From: an uncultured Prevotellaceae bacterium | GTDB taxonomy: Bacteria; Bacteroidota; Bacteroidia; Bacteroidales; Bacteroidaceae | NCBI GenBank assembly: GCA_946411565.1 | Contig: CAMKEM010000003.1 | Span: 47,550 to 111,549 of the forward strand | Length of the DNA: 64,000 nt | Direction of reading: 5' to 3' | Shown: positions 50,450 through 60,849 of the stretch, in pieces | How positions within the stretch are numbered: the stretch's first letter is position 1 | How the letters are laid out: each line of letters starts with the position of its first letter | Notes under the pieces: model-generated | Told to the model about the DNA's origin: nothing | Databases searched by the model: none | Seen by the model: only the letters and a program-made list of their open reading frames with translations | Translations under genes and position numbers: made by a program

Positions 50450-51157
50450 CTATTTCCTGCCAAAATCCGCTGGAATCTCGCCCCATTTATCGGTTTGCCA
50501 CTTGATAATCGGGTTTCGATAGGTATTGTTTTTCAGCCAAGCCTCGGCTCTTTCTATCATTTGGTGTAGTTTCTCGGTCTTGTCATTGCGTACAAGGGTT
50601 GTCTTACACTGATGTTTTCTTACCCATAGTTGTGCATTAACCGAATCGCTATAGATAGGCATAGTGTCAAGTCCTTTCTGCTTGAGAATAGCAAGACCAT
50701 GAACTATGGCAAGGAACTCGCCAATGTTATTAGTGCCGTGGATAGGACCAAAATGGAATATCTCCCTTCCGTTGGCGAGATACACGCCTCTATACTCCAT
50801 TGCGCCTGGATTACCAGAGCAGGCGGCATCCACGGCTATTGCCTCGCGGATAGCTTCGGCTGGAAGATTTGCAGGGTTATAGGCTGGGCGTTCTGGCTTG
50901 ATAGGCTCGCTAGCATTACTAGAAGTGCTAGATTCACTAGGCTTGCTAGCTTTGCTAGAGCTGCTAGCATCACTAGCCTTAGCTTCCTCATATCCCTCTT
51001 CTCCCATCTCAAAGGCATCCTCTGCCTCTTTCTGCGACTTAAACGACTTATACTTAGCCCCAGAAACACCATTGACCGCCTCCTGACATGCTTCCCAAGA
51101 GGAATACACGCCAGGAGACGGTCCGTTCCATACTACATAATATTTTTGCTTTGCCAA
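50450..51157 (-). CDS. Ribonuclease H with N-terminal viroplasmin-like domain and low-complexity linker
   Basis: YYVVWNGPSPGVYSSWEACQEAVNGVSGAKYKSFKS; AIAVDAACSGNPGAMEYRGVYL; NNIGEFLAIVHGLAIL. Confidence 0.9.
   Translation of the reverse strand: MAKQKYYVVWNGPSPGVYSSWEACQEAVNGVSGAKYKSFKSQKEAEDAFEMGEEGYEEAKASDASSSSKASKPSESSTSSNASEPIKPERPAYNPANLPAEAIREAIAVDAACSGNPGAMEYRGVYLANGREIFHFGPIHGTNNIGEFLAIVHGLAILKQKGLDTMPIYSDSVNAQLWVRKHQCKTTLVRNDKTEKLHQMIERAEAWLKNNTYRNPIIKWQTDKWGEIPADFGRK
50910..50976 (-). repeat. 9-bp periodic CTAG-centred minisatellite in the RNase H linker
   Basis: CTAG at 50910, 50919, 50928, 50937, 50946, 50955, 50964 and 50973. Confidence 0.95.
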
Positions 51158-51167
51158 ATCTTTAAAA

Positions 51168-51200
51168 GTCCCCCTATGCAGGGGGATTTAGAGGGTCTTT
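51168..51200. repeat. Half family D palindromic element
   Basis: aagtccccctatgcagggggatttagagggtct. Confidence 0.9.
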
Positions 51201-52478
51201 TTACATCTTAGCCATTGCCTGCTCGAGGTCTGCGATTATATCCTCCGCATTCTCGATACCCACAGAAAGACGTACAAGGTCTGGAGCAATACCTGCCTCA
51301 CGCAACTGATCTTCAGAGAGCTGACGGTGAGTGTGGCTTGCTGGGTGGAGAACACAGGTGCGGGCATCAGCAACGTGGGTAACGATAGAGATGAAGTCAA
51401 GGTTATCCATGAAACGGATAGCCTCCTCACGATCACCCTTCAAACCGAATGCGATAACACCACAAGTGCCGTTAGGAGTATATTTCTGTGCAAGAGCATA
51501 GTTCTTGTTTGAAGGCAGAGAAGCATAGTTTACCCATGACACCTTCTCGTTCTTCTCAAGCCACTCTGCAACCTTCTGGGCATTAGCACAATGCTGACGC
51601 ATACGAAGTGCGAGAGTCTCAAGACCGAGGTTGAGGAGGAATGAGTTCTGTGGAGCTGGGATGCTACCGAGGTCACGCATGAGGTGTGTAACGATCTTGG
51701 TAATATATGCAGCCTTGCCGAATGCCTGAGTATATACAATACCGTGGTAAGAATCATCTGGAGTGGTGAGGCTTGGGAACTTGTCTGCATGTGCATTCCA
51801 GTCGAAGTTACCAGAATCAACCACACAACCACCTACCTGAGTAGCATGACCATCCATATACTTTGTTGTAGAGTGTGTAACGATGTCACAACCCCACTCG
51901 AATGGGCGGCAGTTGATAGGAGTAGCGAAGGTGTTATCCACGATCAGAGGCACACCATGCTTGTGAGCCATCTTTGCGAAGCGCTCTATGTCGAAGATGT
52001 TACAACCTGGATTAGAGATTGTCTCACCGAAGAAACACTTTGTATTTGGACGGAACTCCTTCTCGATGCGCTCATCATCCCATTCTGGATCAATGAAAGT
52101 ACACTCGATGCCGAGCTTCTTCAAAGTAACACCGAAGAGGTTGAAGGTACCACCATAGATATTGTTTGCTGTGATGAAGTGGTCGCCAGCCTCACAGATG
52201 TTGAAGATAGCGTAGAAGTTAGCAGCCTGACCAGAGCTTGTGAGTACTGCACCTACACCACCTTCGAGGGCTGCAATTTTCTTTGCAACGGCATCGTTTG
52301 TTGGGTTTGCCAGACGAGTGTAGAAATAGCCGCTGTCCTTCAGGTCGAAGAGACGTGCCATCTGGTCACTTGTGTCATACTTGAATGTAGTACTCTGATA
52401 AATAGGCAACTGCTGAGGCTCACCCTTGGTAGCCTTCCATCCACCGTGAATACAAATTGTTTCGAGATTTTTCTTCAT
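51201..52478 (-). CDS. O-acetylhomoserine sulfhydrylase / PLP-dependent Cys/Met metabolism enzyme
   Basis: LETICIHGGWKATKGEPQQLPIYQSTTF...LTSSGQAANFYAIFNI...THSTTKYMDGHATQVGGCVVDSGNFDW. Confidence 0.92.
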   Translation of the reverse strand: MKKNLETICIHGGWKATKGEPQQLPIYQSTTFKYDTSDQMARLFDLKDSGYFYTRLANPTNDAVAKKIAALEGGVGAVLTSSGQAANFYAIFNICEAGDHFITANNIYGGTFNLFGVTLKKLGIECTFIDPEWDDERIEKEFRPNTKCFFGETISNPGCNIFDIERFAKMAHKHGVPLIVDNTFATPINCRPFEWGCDIVTHSTTKYMDGHATQVGGCVVDSGNFDWNAHADKFPSLTTPDDSYHGIVYTQAFGKAAYITKIVTHLMRDLGSIPAPQNSFLLNLGLETLALRMRQHCANAQKVAEWLEKNEKVSWVNYASLPSNKNYALAQKYTPNGTCGVIAFGLKGDREEAIRFMDNLDFISIVTHVADARTCVLHPASHTHRQLSEDQLREAGIAPDLVRLSVGIENAEDIIADLEQAMAKM

Positions 52479-52488
52479 TTCTAAAACT

Positions 52489-52520
52489 CAGCCCCCCATA
52501 TTCCCCCGAGGGGGAAACTT
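52489..52520. repeat. Family B palindromic element
   Basis: cagccccccatattcccccgagggggaaactt. Confidence 0.75.
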
Positions 52521-52667
52521 TTTTATAGTACCAGAGCATATAGGCTCTTTATGCTATAACCGCAGGAGCAAATGCGGGATAAAATGTTACAAAAGATTTT
52601 TCTTAGTTTATTTGAGTTGCAAAGGTACATATTTTTGGGGAAAATACCAAAAAATAAGGTAAAAAAA

Positions 52668-52981
52668 AGACCCACTCCCTCACCCCTCCCATAAAGGGAG
52701 GGGAGTAGATAGTAAAAATCTGCTTATTGGAAACTCTGTGGATGGGTTTCATAAACATGAAATCTAATGAACGTGATGTAGATGAATTTTCATATAACTG
52801 ATTTCTTTATAATTATGCTGAAAAATAAAAAGGGAAACGGATTTATCTGATGTTTCTGATAGTTGGCGCTGTAATATCTGCGCGTTTTTTTCAGATAAAT
52901 CAGATAAATCCGTTTCCTTTTTTGTTGAACTCACACTAACTACTCCCCTCCCTTTATGGGAGGGGTGAGGGGGTGGGTCTT
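52668..52981. repeat. Nested inverted repeats: outer family C pair (about 41 bp arms) enclosing an inner 9-bp-unit inverted repeat
   Basis: agacccactccctcacccctcccataaagggaggggagtag versus 52940-52981; inner gggaaacggatttatctgat versus atcagataaatccgtttcc. Confidence 0.92.
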
Positions 52982-52988
52982 GGGGACT

Positions 52989-55049
<2,061 letters not shown>

Positions 55050-55309
55050 TTAGTTATGTTTGTTGTAAATTAGTGTTTATTTAGGATATCGACTGCAAAA
55101 GTACTCCTTTTTTTTCTAATGCCCAAATACACATGTAAATTATGAGATAAATTAACATTATAGAAACAAGGTATTCCACAAATCGAAATTATTACCTTTC
55201 CGTTCATAGACGAAAAGGTAAGGCATAGGTTTAAGTATGGCTTTCTTTTCCTTTATCTTTTCTGATATTCTGCTATTCTAAGCCTGAGTTAGATGAATTA
55301 AAGACAGCG

Positions 55310-55510
55310 AGGGCTGAAAGCCCGACATCTAAAAGGGCAGTCCGATAGGGCTGTCATATGTGGATGTGTGGTTAATGGAGCGCTGTAAGTGCGACACCTG
55401 AAAACTAGGACTATAGATGTCGGTCCTACAGACCTCATTCCCCCAACATCAACCTCTTGTAACAGCCCTAACGGACCGTCCTTTTAGATGTCGCTCTTTC
55501 AGAGCTTCTT
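55310..55510. repeat. Mosaic inverted repeat
   Basis: cgacatctaaaagggcagtccgatagggctgt (55323-) versus aacagccctaacggaccgtccttttagatgtcg (55461-55493). Confidence 0.85.
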
Positions 55511-55577
55511 CAACCTTATGGTTTTCAATAACATACAAGTGGATAAATTCATATAACTCACGTTATTTATGTGATTT

Positions 55578-56393
55578 TTATTCTATCCAGCTACTTTTCC
55601 AAATGATTTCATCACTTTTAGCAGGTAGAAAGTAATCACTACCTGCGCACCAAAAAGTACGAGTATATACACCTACCCCCTTATTATTGCAGAAACAAAT
55701 TCTATAGATGATAGGCATAGAATAAAAATACCAGCCTTTCCTCCAATGATGAGGGGCAATAGGAATATACTTTTGATTTTCTATTTCTTTTCTTCTATAT
55801 TTCATTTCATCTTCATTTTCATACAGATATTTCTCCATGAGATTATGAATTGTGGGAAAGTCGTACAATACAGGTTTGTCAGACTTTATATGAGGGACAT
55901 AATATCCACTTGCGACTCTTTCATAATGGCCACCAATTATATCCCCTACACCAAGTTCAGCCACTTTAAGATTTTTATTGGAATGTTCTGTACTTTGCTC
56001 AACAACAGTATCTTCTTCCCAGACTTCAAGGTAGCATGGAAGGACTATATATTTAGTATTTTCTACCTTATACGTTGGATCTTCAGAAGCACGTTTCTTA
56101 AATGAATCAACTATGTATGTGAATACTTTTTGATAGATACTGTCTATCATAGGATTGGAATGTGAACGTGCATATTCGGTAGATGCTTCCTCCCATTTCA
56201 TGAAGAAAGCCTCAGAGAAAAGCGTATCCTTATCTGTCATTATTATTTTCTCTTGCAACTGCTTTATCTCTTTTTGGGTAAGAGAATCAGTCTCAAGAAT
56301 AGAATCTTTCTGTGTAAAAACTCCATTACGTAATAACACAAAGGATATGATGAGTAATACTGCAAGGAATATGATGAATAATATCTTTCGCAT
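55578..56393 (-). CDS. Hypothetical membrane-anchored protein
   Basis: Long ORF with an N-terminal TM segment; no family recognised. Confidence 0.6.
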   Translation of the reverse strand: MRKILFIIFLAVLLIISFVLLRNGVFTQKDSILETDSLTQKEIKQLQEKIIMTDKDTLFSEAFFMKWEEASTEYARSHSNPMIDSIYQKVFTYIVDSFKKRASEDPTYKVENTKYIVLPCYLEVWEEDTVVEQSTEHSNKNLKVAELGVGDIIGGHYERVASGYYVPHIKSDKPVLYDFPTIHNLMEKYLYENEDEMKYRRKEIENQKYIPIAPHHWRKGWYFYSMPIIYRICFCNNKGVGVYTRTFWCAGSDYFLPAKSDEIIWKSSWIE

Positions 56394-56468
56394 GTTATTT
56401 ATTTTTTTATAGGTTTACGACTCTTAATATTCACGACAAAATTACTCTTTTTTCTTCTAACCTCAGGT

Positions 56469-56574
56469 CCGTTTCACATCCGTTACAAAACCGTTCTAAA
56501 TCCGTTCCAGCTCCAATCGAGAGAGCGAACCCAAAGCGGAGGCACAGCGAAGGGAGAGCGAAGGCAAGGCGGAT
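56469..56574. repeat. 11-bp periodic arrays: (CCGTTNNNNNN)x4, spacer, (AGCGAAGNNNN)x4-5
   Basis: CCGTT at 56469, 56480, 56491, 56502; AGCGAA/GGA at 56524, 56535, 56546, 56557, with a degenerate unit at 56568. Confidence 0.95.
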
Positions 56575-56584
56575 GTAATAGATT

Positions 56585-56880
56585 GGTGTAATACCCTTGC
56601 AAAGAAAAAATAAAAAAGTTTTTAGAGGGAGTATTACACCTTTTGCTATTATGAACAATATTTTTATTGATTATCAGAGCGTTAGATGCGGTGTAATACC
56701 CTTGAAAGTATTACACCCTTTTGGGCGATTTGGTGTAATACTGGTGTAATACTTTAGGGGGTATTACACCAAGGTAAACGGATTGAAATCCAATTCTTTA
56801 GTGCGCTCAAACCGACAAAGGTGTAATACTCGGCATTAAAAACTTTTTTCAAAAAGTATTACACCGACTATTACACCCTT
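56585..56880. repeat. Cluster of about ten GGTGTAATAC words in both orientations
   Basis: Forward at 56585, 56690, 56732, 56743, 56820; reverse at 56631, 56708, 56761, 56856, 56868. Confidence 0.95.
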
Positions 56881-56885
56881 CTGGT

Positions 56886-57350
56886 TTAGTATGGCAACAT
56901 AGCAAGCATATCTGCGAATTTGTCGATACCCTCCTCAAGTTTCTTGCCAATCATCATCTTCATCATCATATTGAGATCAGCTTTGAGAGTAAGGCGCATC
57001 TTTGAACCGCCTGTGCTTACTGGCAATACCTGAATCCAGAGATTAGCATCTACTGGTGACTGCTCAGTTGCGAACTTAATGCATTTATTCTCTTCACGCT
57101 CAATGATGTTGAGGGCTATAGTGCCGATCATAGGTGCTGGAATGGCGATACGGTCGGCAGAAAGTTCCACTTCCTTGAGCTTTTCAAGCTGTGCTGGATC
57201 CTGTCCTGCTTCCTTCATCTTCTCTGCCACCATTGGGTTGTTGGCTGCATTTTCAAGAATAGGACGGAAATTCTCAAGATTACTCAGCGTTGCATATACA
57301 CGCTCAACGGGTGCGTTGAGCATCTTTATTTGACTTTCGTATTTTGACAT
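56886..57350 (-). CDS. SRPBCC (START-like) family protein
   Basis: MSKYESQIKMLNAPVERVYATLSNLENFRPIL...MRLTLKADLNMMMKMMIGKKLEEGIDKFADML. Confidence 0.75.
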   Translation of the reverse strand: MSKYESQIKMLNAPVERVYATLSNLENFRPILENAANNPMVAEKMKEAGQDPAQLEKLKEVELSADRIAIPAPMIGTIALNIIEREENKCIKFATEQSPVDANLWIQVLPVSTGGSKMRLTLKADLNMMMKMMIGKKLEEGIDKFADMLAMLPY

Positions 57351-57431
57351 TTACTACTATTAATTTTGGTTGCTTACGCCAATTAAAAAACAGGATAAAA
57401 CCAATTAAAACAAAGTAAAACCTTTTACAAT

Positions 57432-57863
57432 TTAAAAGTATCCTATACTATCATCTTCTGGGTCATAATAATATTTCTCGCATTCATCCATAACAGGAAG
57501 GAAATTATATAGTATTCCTATCCTGATTTTTGCTGCTCGCATATATGCCCAGAGTTGAAGACGTTCGTGAACTCCTATTTCGTTAATTGCTTTACACTCA
57601 ACGAAAACTTTATCTTTTACGAAGAAGTCCACACGCATCTTTGTGTTTAAGACAACGCCTCTAAATTTTGGATTGAAATAGTATTCTTTCTTGAATGGAA
57701 TATTGGCTTGCTTAAATGCGATTTCCAATGATTCCTGATAGATATATTCTGTTAGCTCAGGACCTTGTTCTTTATGTACTTCTTGACAACATCCTACTAT
57801 GTCATAGACATATTTCTTTAATTTAGCTTTCAGAACAGGTTCTATTTCTTTCCTTTCAAACAT
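57432..57863 (-). CDS. GxxExxY-type protein (PD-(D/E)XK-like)
   Basis: VYDIVGCCQEVHKEQGPELTEYIYQESLEIAF...VECKAINEI. Confidence 0.85.
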   Translation of the reverse strand: MFERKEIEPVLKAKLKKYVYDIVGCCQEVHKEQGPELTEYIYQESLEIAFKQANIPFKKEYYFNPKFRGVVLNTKMRVDFFVKDKVFVECKAINEIGVHERLQLWAYMRAAKIRIGILYNFLPVMDECEKYYYDPEDDSIGYF

Positions 57864-57939
57864 AAAAAGTTATTGTTTTCTATGTTTTCTTTTGTTTTAA
57901 TTTGTTTTTGTAAATGGCGAAAGCAACCTGTCATTAATT

Positions 57940-58578
57940 TTATTTAAGGTCGTTACGCCAATTGGACGGATCCTTACGCCACTCAGCGAGGACGGCGAGG
58001 TCTTCTTCCTTGATATAGCCGGTCTTTGCGGCGATGGCTGTGGTGTGCTCGTAGTCAGAGAGAGTAACGAGACGGACGCCAGCCTCCTTGAATGCCTGTT
58101 CAGCAACAGGGAAACCGTATGTATAGCTTGCAACCATACCTACAACCTCGAAACCTGCCTTGCGAAGAGCATCAACAGCCTTGAGTGAAGAGCCACCTGT
58201 TGAGATAAGGTCCTCGATTACAACAACCTTTGCGCCCTCTGGGATTGTACCCTCGATCTGGTTGCCCATGCCGTGGTCCTTTGGCTTTGGACGAACATAG
58301 CAGTAAGGGAGAAGGAGTTCATCAGCTACCAAAGCGCCCTGTGCGATAGCACCAGTTGCCACACCTGCTACGGCTGTTGCCTCTGGGAACTCTGTGTGAA
58401 CGAGATGAACAAGTTCCTGCTTTACGAAAGAGCGAAGCTCTGGATAAGCAAGAGTCTTGCGGTTGTCTGTGTAGATTGGTGACTTCCAGCCAGATGCCCA
58501 TGTGAATGGATCGTTTGGCTGAAGCTTGATTGCCTTAACGGCGAGCAGTTTCTCTGCGAATGCGTTTGATACTTCCAT
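57940..58578 (-). CDS. pyrE: Orotate phosphoribosyltransferase
   Basis: SGWKSPIYTDNRKTLAYPELR...AVAGVATGAIAQGALVAD...VVVIEDLISTGGSSLKAV. Confidence 0.95.
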   Translation of the reverse strand: MEVSNAFAEKLLAVKAIKLQPNDPFTWASGWKSPIYTDNRKTLAYPELRSFVKQELVHLVHTEFPEATAVAGVATGAIAQGALVADELLLPYCYVRPKPKDHGMGNQIEGTIPEGAKVVVIEDLISTGGSSLKAVDALRKAGFEVVGMVASYTYGFPVAEQAFKEAGVRLVTLSDYEHTTAIAAKTGYIKEEDLAVLAEWRKDPSNWRNDLK

Positions 58579-58580
58579 TA

Positions 58581-58774
58581 AAGACCCACCCCTGAACCCC
58601 TCCCATAAAGGGAGGGGAATAGTATGTATTAATCCCGCAGAGGTGGTTGACGGGCTTTAAGTTAATAATTATTCTAATTTAGTGATGATAAGAAAAGAAT
58701 TTAGGACGCACCCCCATAGCTGAAAATACTATCTATTCCCCTCCCTTTATGGGAGGGGTTCAGGGGTGGGTCTT
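58581..58774. repeat. Paired family C palindromes (42-bp perfect inverted arms) between ispG and pyrE
   Basis: aagacccacccctgaacccctcccataaagggaggggaatag (58581-58622) versus its exact reverse complement at 58733-58774. Confidence 0.95.
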
Positions 58775-60225
58775 TACTTGTCATTTTCAATAAACTCTAT
58801 CAACTTCTCCACGGCATTTGCCTCTGGAATTGACTTCTCCACGCAAACCTTGTTCTTGTAGAGGGAAATCTTGCCAGGACCTGCACCTACATAGCCGTAG
58901 TCGGCATCTGCCATTTCTCCCGGACCGTTAACGATACAGCCCATAATGCCGATTTTGAGAGTTGCAAAGCGTGGATTCTCTGCAGACTTTGCCTTGATAG
59001 CCGCCTTGATACGTGCTATTGTGCCTTGGAGATCGTAGAGAGTTCTTCCACAACCTGGACATGAGATGTACTCGGTCTTAGTGAACTTCACACGAGCAGC
59101 CTGAAGGATGCTGTCGGCGAGGTCGTTGAGAATACCCTCTAAATCTCCCTGCATAGGGAGACTGTTTTCTTGCGCTCTGGCTCCCTCCCTACGGGGGAGG
59201 GCGGGGGGAGAGGCCGGGGTGTTTTTAATAACCAAATCCTTTGCCTTACCGTCGATGAGCAGAGCACCTGCGGTCATAGCAGCCTTGAGCTGAAGGTCTT
59301 CGAGTGAATCCTCGTTGAAGTCAAGGTAGAGAGTGCCGTTTTCGATACGTGCATTCTCGCGCTTCTCCGCACATTCAGGAATGAATGACACGAGTTTCTT
59401 GGCAACAGGAATCTCACATTCTGGCTCTTCTGAAAGGCTCACGCGGATAGTGTCGCCGATACCCTCAGTAAGAAGTGCTCCGATACCAACAGCAGATTTG
59501 ATACGTCCATCCTCACCTTCACCAGCCTCGGTAACACCAAGATGGAGAGGGTAGTGCATATCCTCCTCGTTCATCTTCTCAACGAGCAGACGAACAGACT
59601 GCACCATAACAACCGTGTTACTTGCCTTGATGCTTATCACCACATTCTGGAAGTTCTCATCACGACAGATGCGAAGGAACTCAAGACAGGATTCTACGAT
59701 ACCGGCAGGGGTATCGCCATAGCGTGACATGATACGGTCGGAGAGAGAGCCGTGGTTTACGCCAATACGTACAGCCGTGTTATGCTCCTTACAGATATTA
59801 AGGAAAGGCACGAAGCGATCACGGATCTTCTGAACCTCCTGAGCGTATTCCTCGTCTGTATATTCCAGTTTCTTAAAGACACGCGCAGGATCGACATAGT
59901 TGCCCGGATTAACGCGCACCTTCTCGCAATAGAGGGCAGCCACATCAGCCACGTTAGCGTTGAAGTGAACATCAGCCACGAGAGGTGTCATATAGCCCTC
60001 GGCCTTCAAGGCTGCTGAGATATTCTTCATATTCTCAGCCTCACGAGAGCCTTGAGTAGTCAGTCTAACGAGTTCACCTCCAGCCTCAATGATGCGCTTT
60101 GCCTGTGCTACACAAGCCTCCGTATCATTGGTATTGGTGGTGTTCATAGATTGCACCCTGATTGGCGCATCTCCACCGATTATGATATTCCCTACCTTAG
60201 TAGGGGTTGTTAGTCTTCTTTGCAT
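58774..60225 (-). CDS. ispG: 4-hydroxy-3-methylbut-2-enyl-diphosphate synthase, with an in-frame repeat-derived insert
   Basis: MQRRLTTPTKVGNIIIGGDAPIRVQSMNTTNTND...EYISCPGCGRTLYDLQGTI...GIMGCIVNGPGEMADADYGYVGAGPGKISLYK. Confidence 0.95.
   Translation of the reverse strand: MQRRLTTPTKVGNIIIGGDAPIRVQSMNTTNTNDTEACVAQAKRIIEAGGELVRLTTQGSREAENMKNISAALKAEGYMTPLVADVHFNANVADVAALYCEKVRVNPGNYVDPARVFKKLEYTDEEYAQEVQKIRDRFVPFLNICKEHNTAVRIGVNHGSLSDRIMSRYGDTPAGIVESCLEFLRICRDENFQNVVISIKASNTVVMVQSVRLLVEKMNEEDMHYPLHLGVTEAGEGEDGRIKSAVGIGALLTEGIGDTIRVSLSEEPECEIPVAKKLVSFIPECAEKRENARIENGTLYLDFNEDSLEDLQLKAAMTAGALLIDGKAKDLVIKNTPASPPALPRREGARAQENSLPMQGDLEGILNDLADSILQAARVKFTKTEYISCPGCGRTLYDLQGTIARIKAAIKAKSAENPRFATLKIGIMGCIVNGPGEMADADYGYVGAGPGKISLYKNKVCVEKSIPEANAVEKLIEFIENDK
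59133..59217. repeat. Composite family D + C palindromic element inside ispG
   Basis: taccctctaaatctccctgcatagggagactgttttcttgcgctctggctccctccctacgggggagggcggggggagaggccgg. Confidence 0.92.
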
Positions 60226-60234
60226 AATATTAAG

Positions 60235-60342
60235 AAGCCCCCCATCCCCCAAGGGGGAGTTTATTATATACCTTTTATCGCTAGGACATAAGGGATTAAT
60301 ACTATCTAAAAGACTCCCCCTTGGGGGGCTGGGGGGCTTTTT
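60235..60342. repeat. Paired family B palindromes between purE and ispG
   Basis: aagccccccatcccccaagggggagt ... actcccccttggggggctggggggctt. Confidence 0.93.
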
Positions 60343-60849
60343 TTAGTTCGTTTTAAACTCGTACTTTACCTCTGCAAGATCCTTGTTTGCCTTCTCGATC
60401 TTCTTGCCGAGACCAGACTTATATTCCTTGAGACGAGCAGCGATGTCAGCATCAGAGAGGGCGAGCATCTCCATAGCAAGGATAGCTGCATTCATAGCAC
60501 CATTAACGCCAACAGTTGCCACAGGAATGCCTGGAGGCATCTGAATGATAGAGAGCATAGCATCAAGACCATCGAGCATACCCTTGATAGGCACACCGAT
60601 AACCGGTAATGTGGTGCTTGCTGCAATAACGCCCGGAAGAGCTGCTGCCATACCTGCTGCTGCTATGATTACGCGAATACCACGCTCCTCAGCACCACGT
60701 GCAAAAGCCTCTACTGCGTCTGGGGTGCGATGAGCAGACAATGCGTTTACCTCGAAAGGAATCTTCTGATCGTTAAGGAAGGTCATAGCCTTCTCTATTA
60801 CAGGCAGATCACTTGTACTGCCCATGATAATGCTTACTATTGGATTCAT
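60343..60849 (-). CDS. purE: N5-carboxyaminoimidazole ribonucleotide mutase
   Basis: PIVSIIMGSTSDLPVIEKAMTFLNDQKIPFEVNALSAHRTPD...AGMAAALPGVIAASTTLPVIGVP. Confidence 0.95.
   Translation of the reverse strand: MNPIVSIIMGSTSDLPVIEKAMTFLNDQKIPFEVNALSAHRTPDAVEAFARGAEERGIRVIIAAAGMAAALPGVIAASTTLPVIGVPIKGMLDGLDAMLSIIQMPPGIPVATVGVNGAMNAAILAMEMLALSDADIAARLKEYKSGLGKKIEKANKDLAEVKYEFKTN

Noticed and set aside
51684-52484. Plus-strand 266-aa ORF
   Set aside because: Fully antisense to the O-acetylhomoserine sulfhydrylase gene.
56585-56880. CRISPR array
   Set aside because: Repeat is only 10 bp, in both orientations, with irregular spacing and no cas genes.
57432-57863. GxxExxY protein as a defence island marker
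   Set aside because: No adjacent defence, toxin or phage genes; neighbours are pyrE and an SRPBCC gene.
60226-60252. N-terminal extension of IspG (MGDGGLLNI)
   Set aside because: Derived from the family B palindrome; MQRRLTTP is the likely start.
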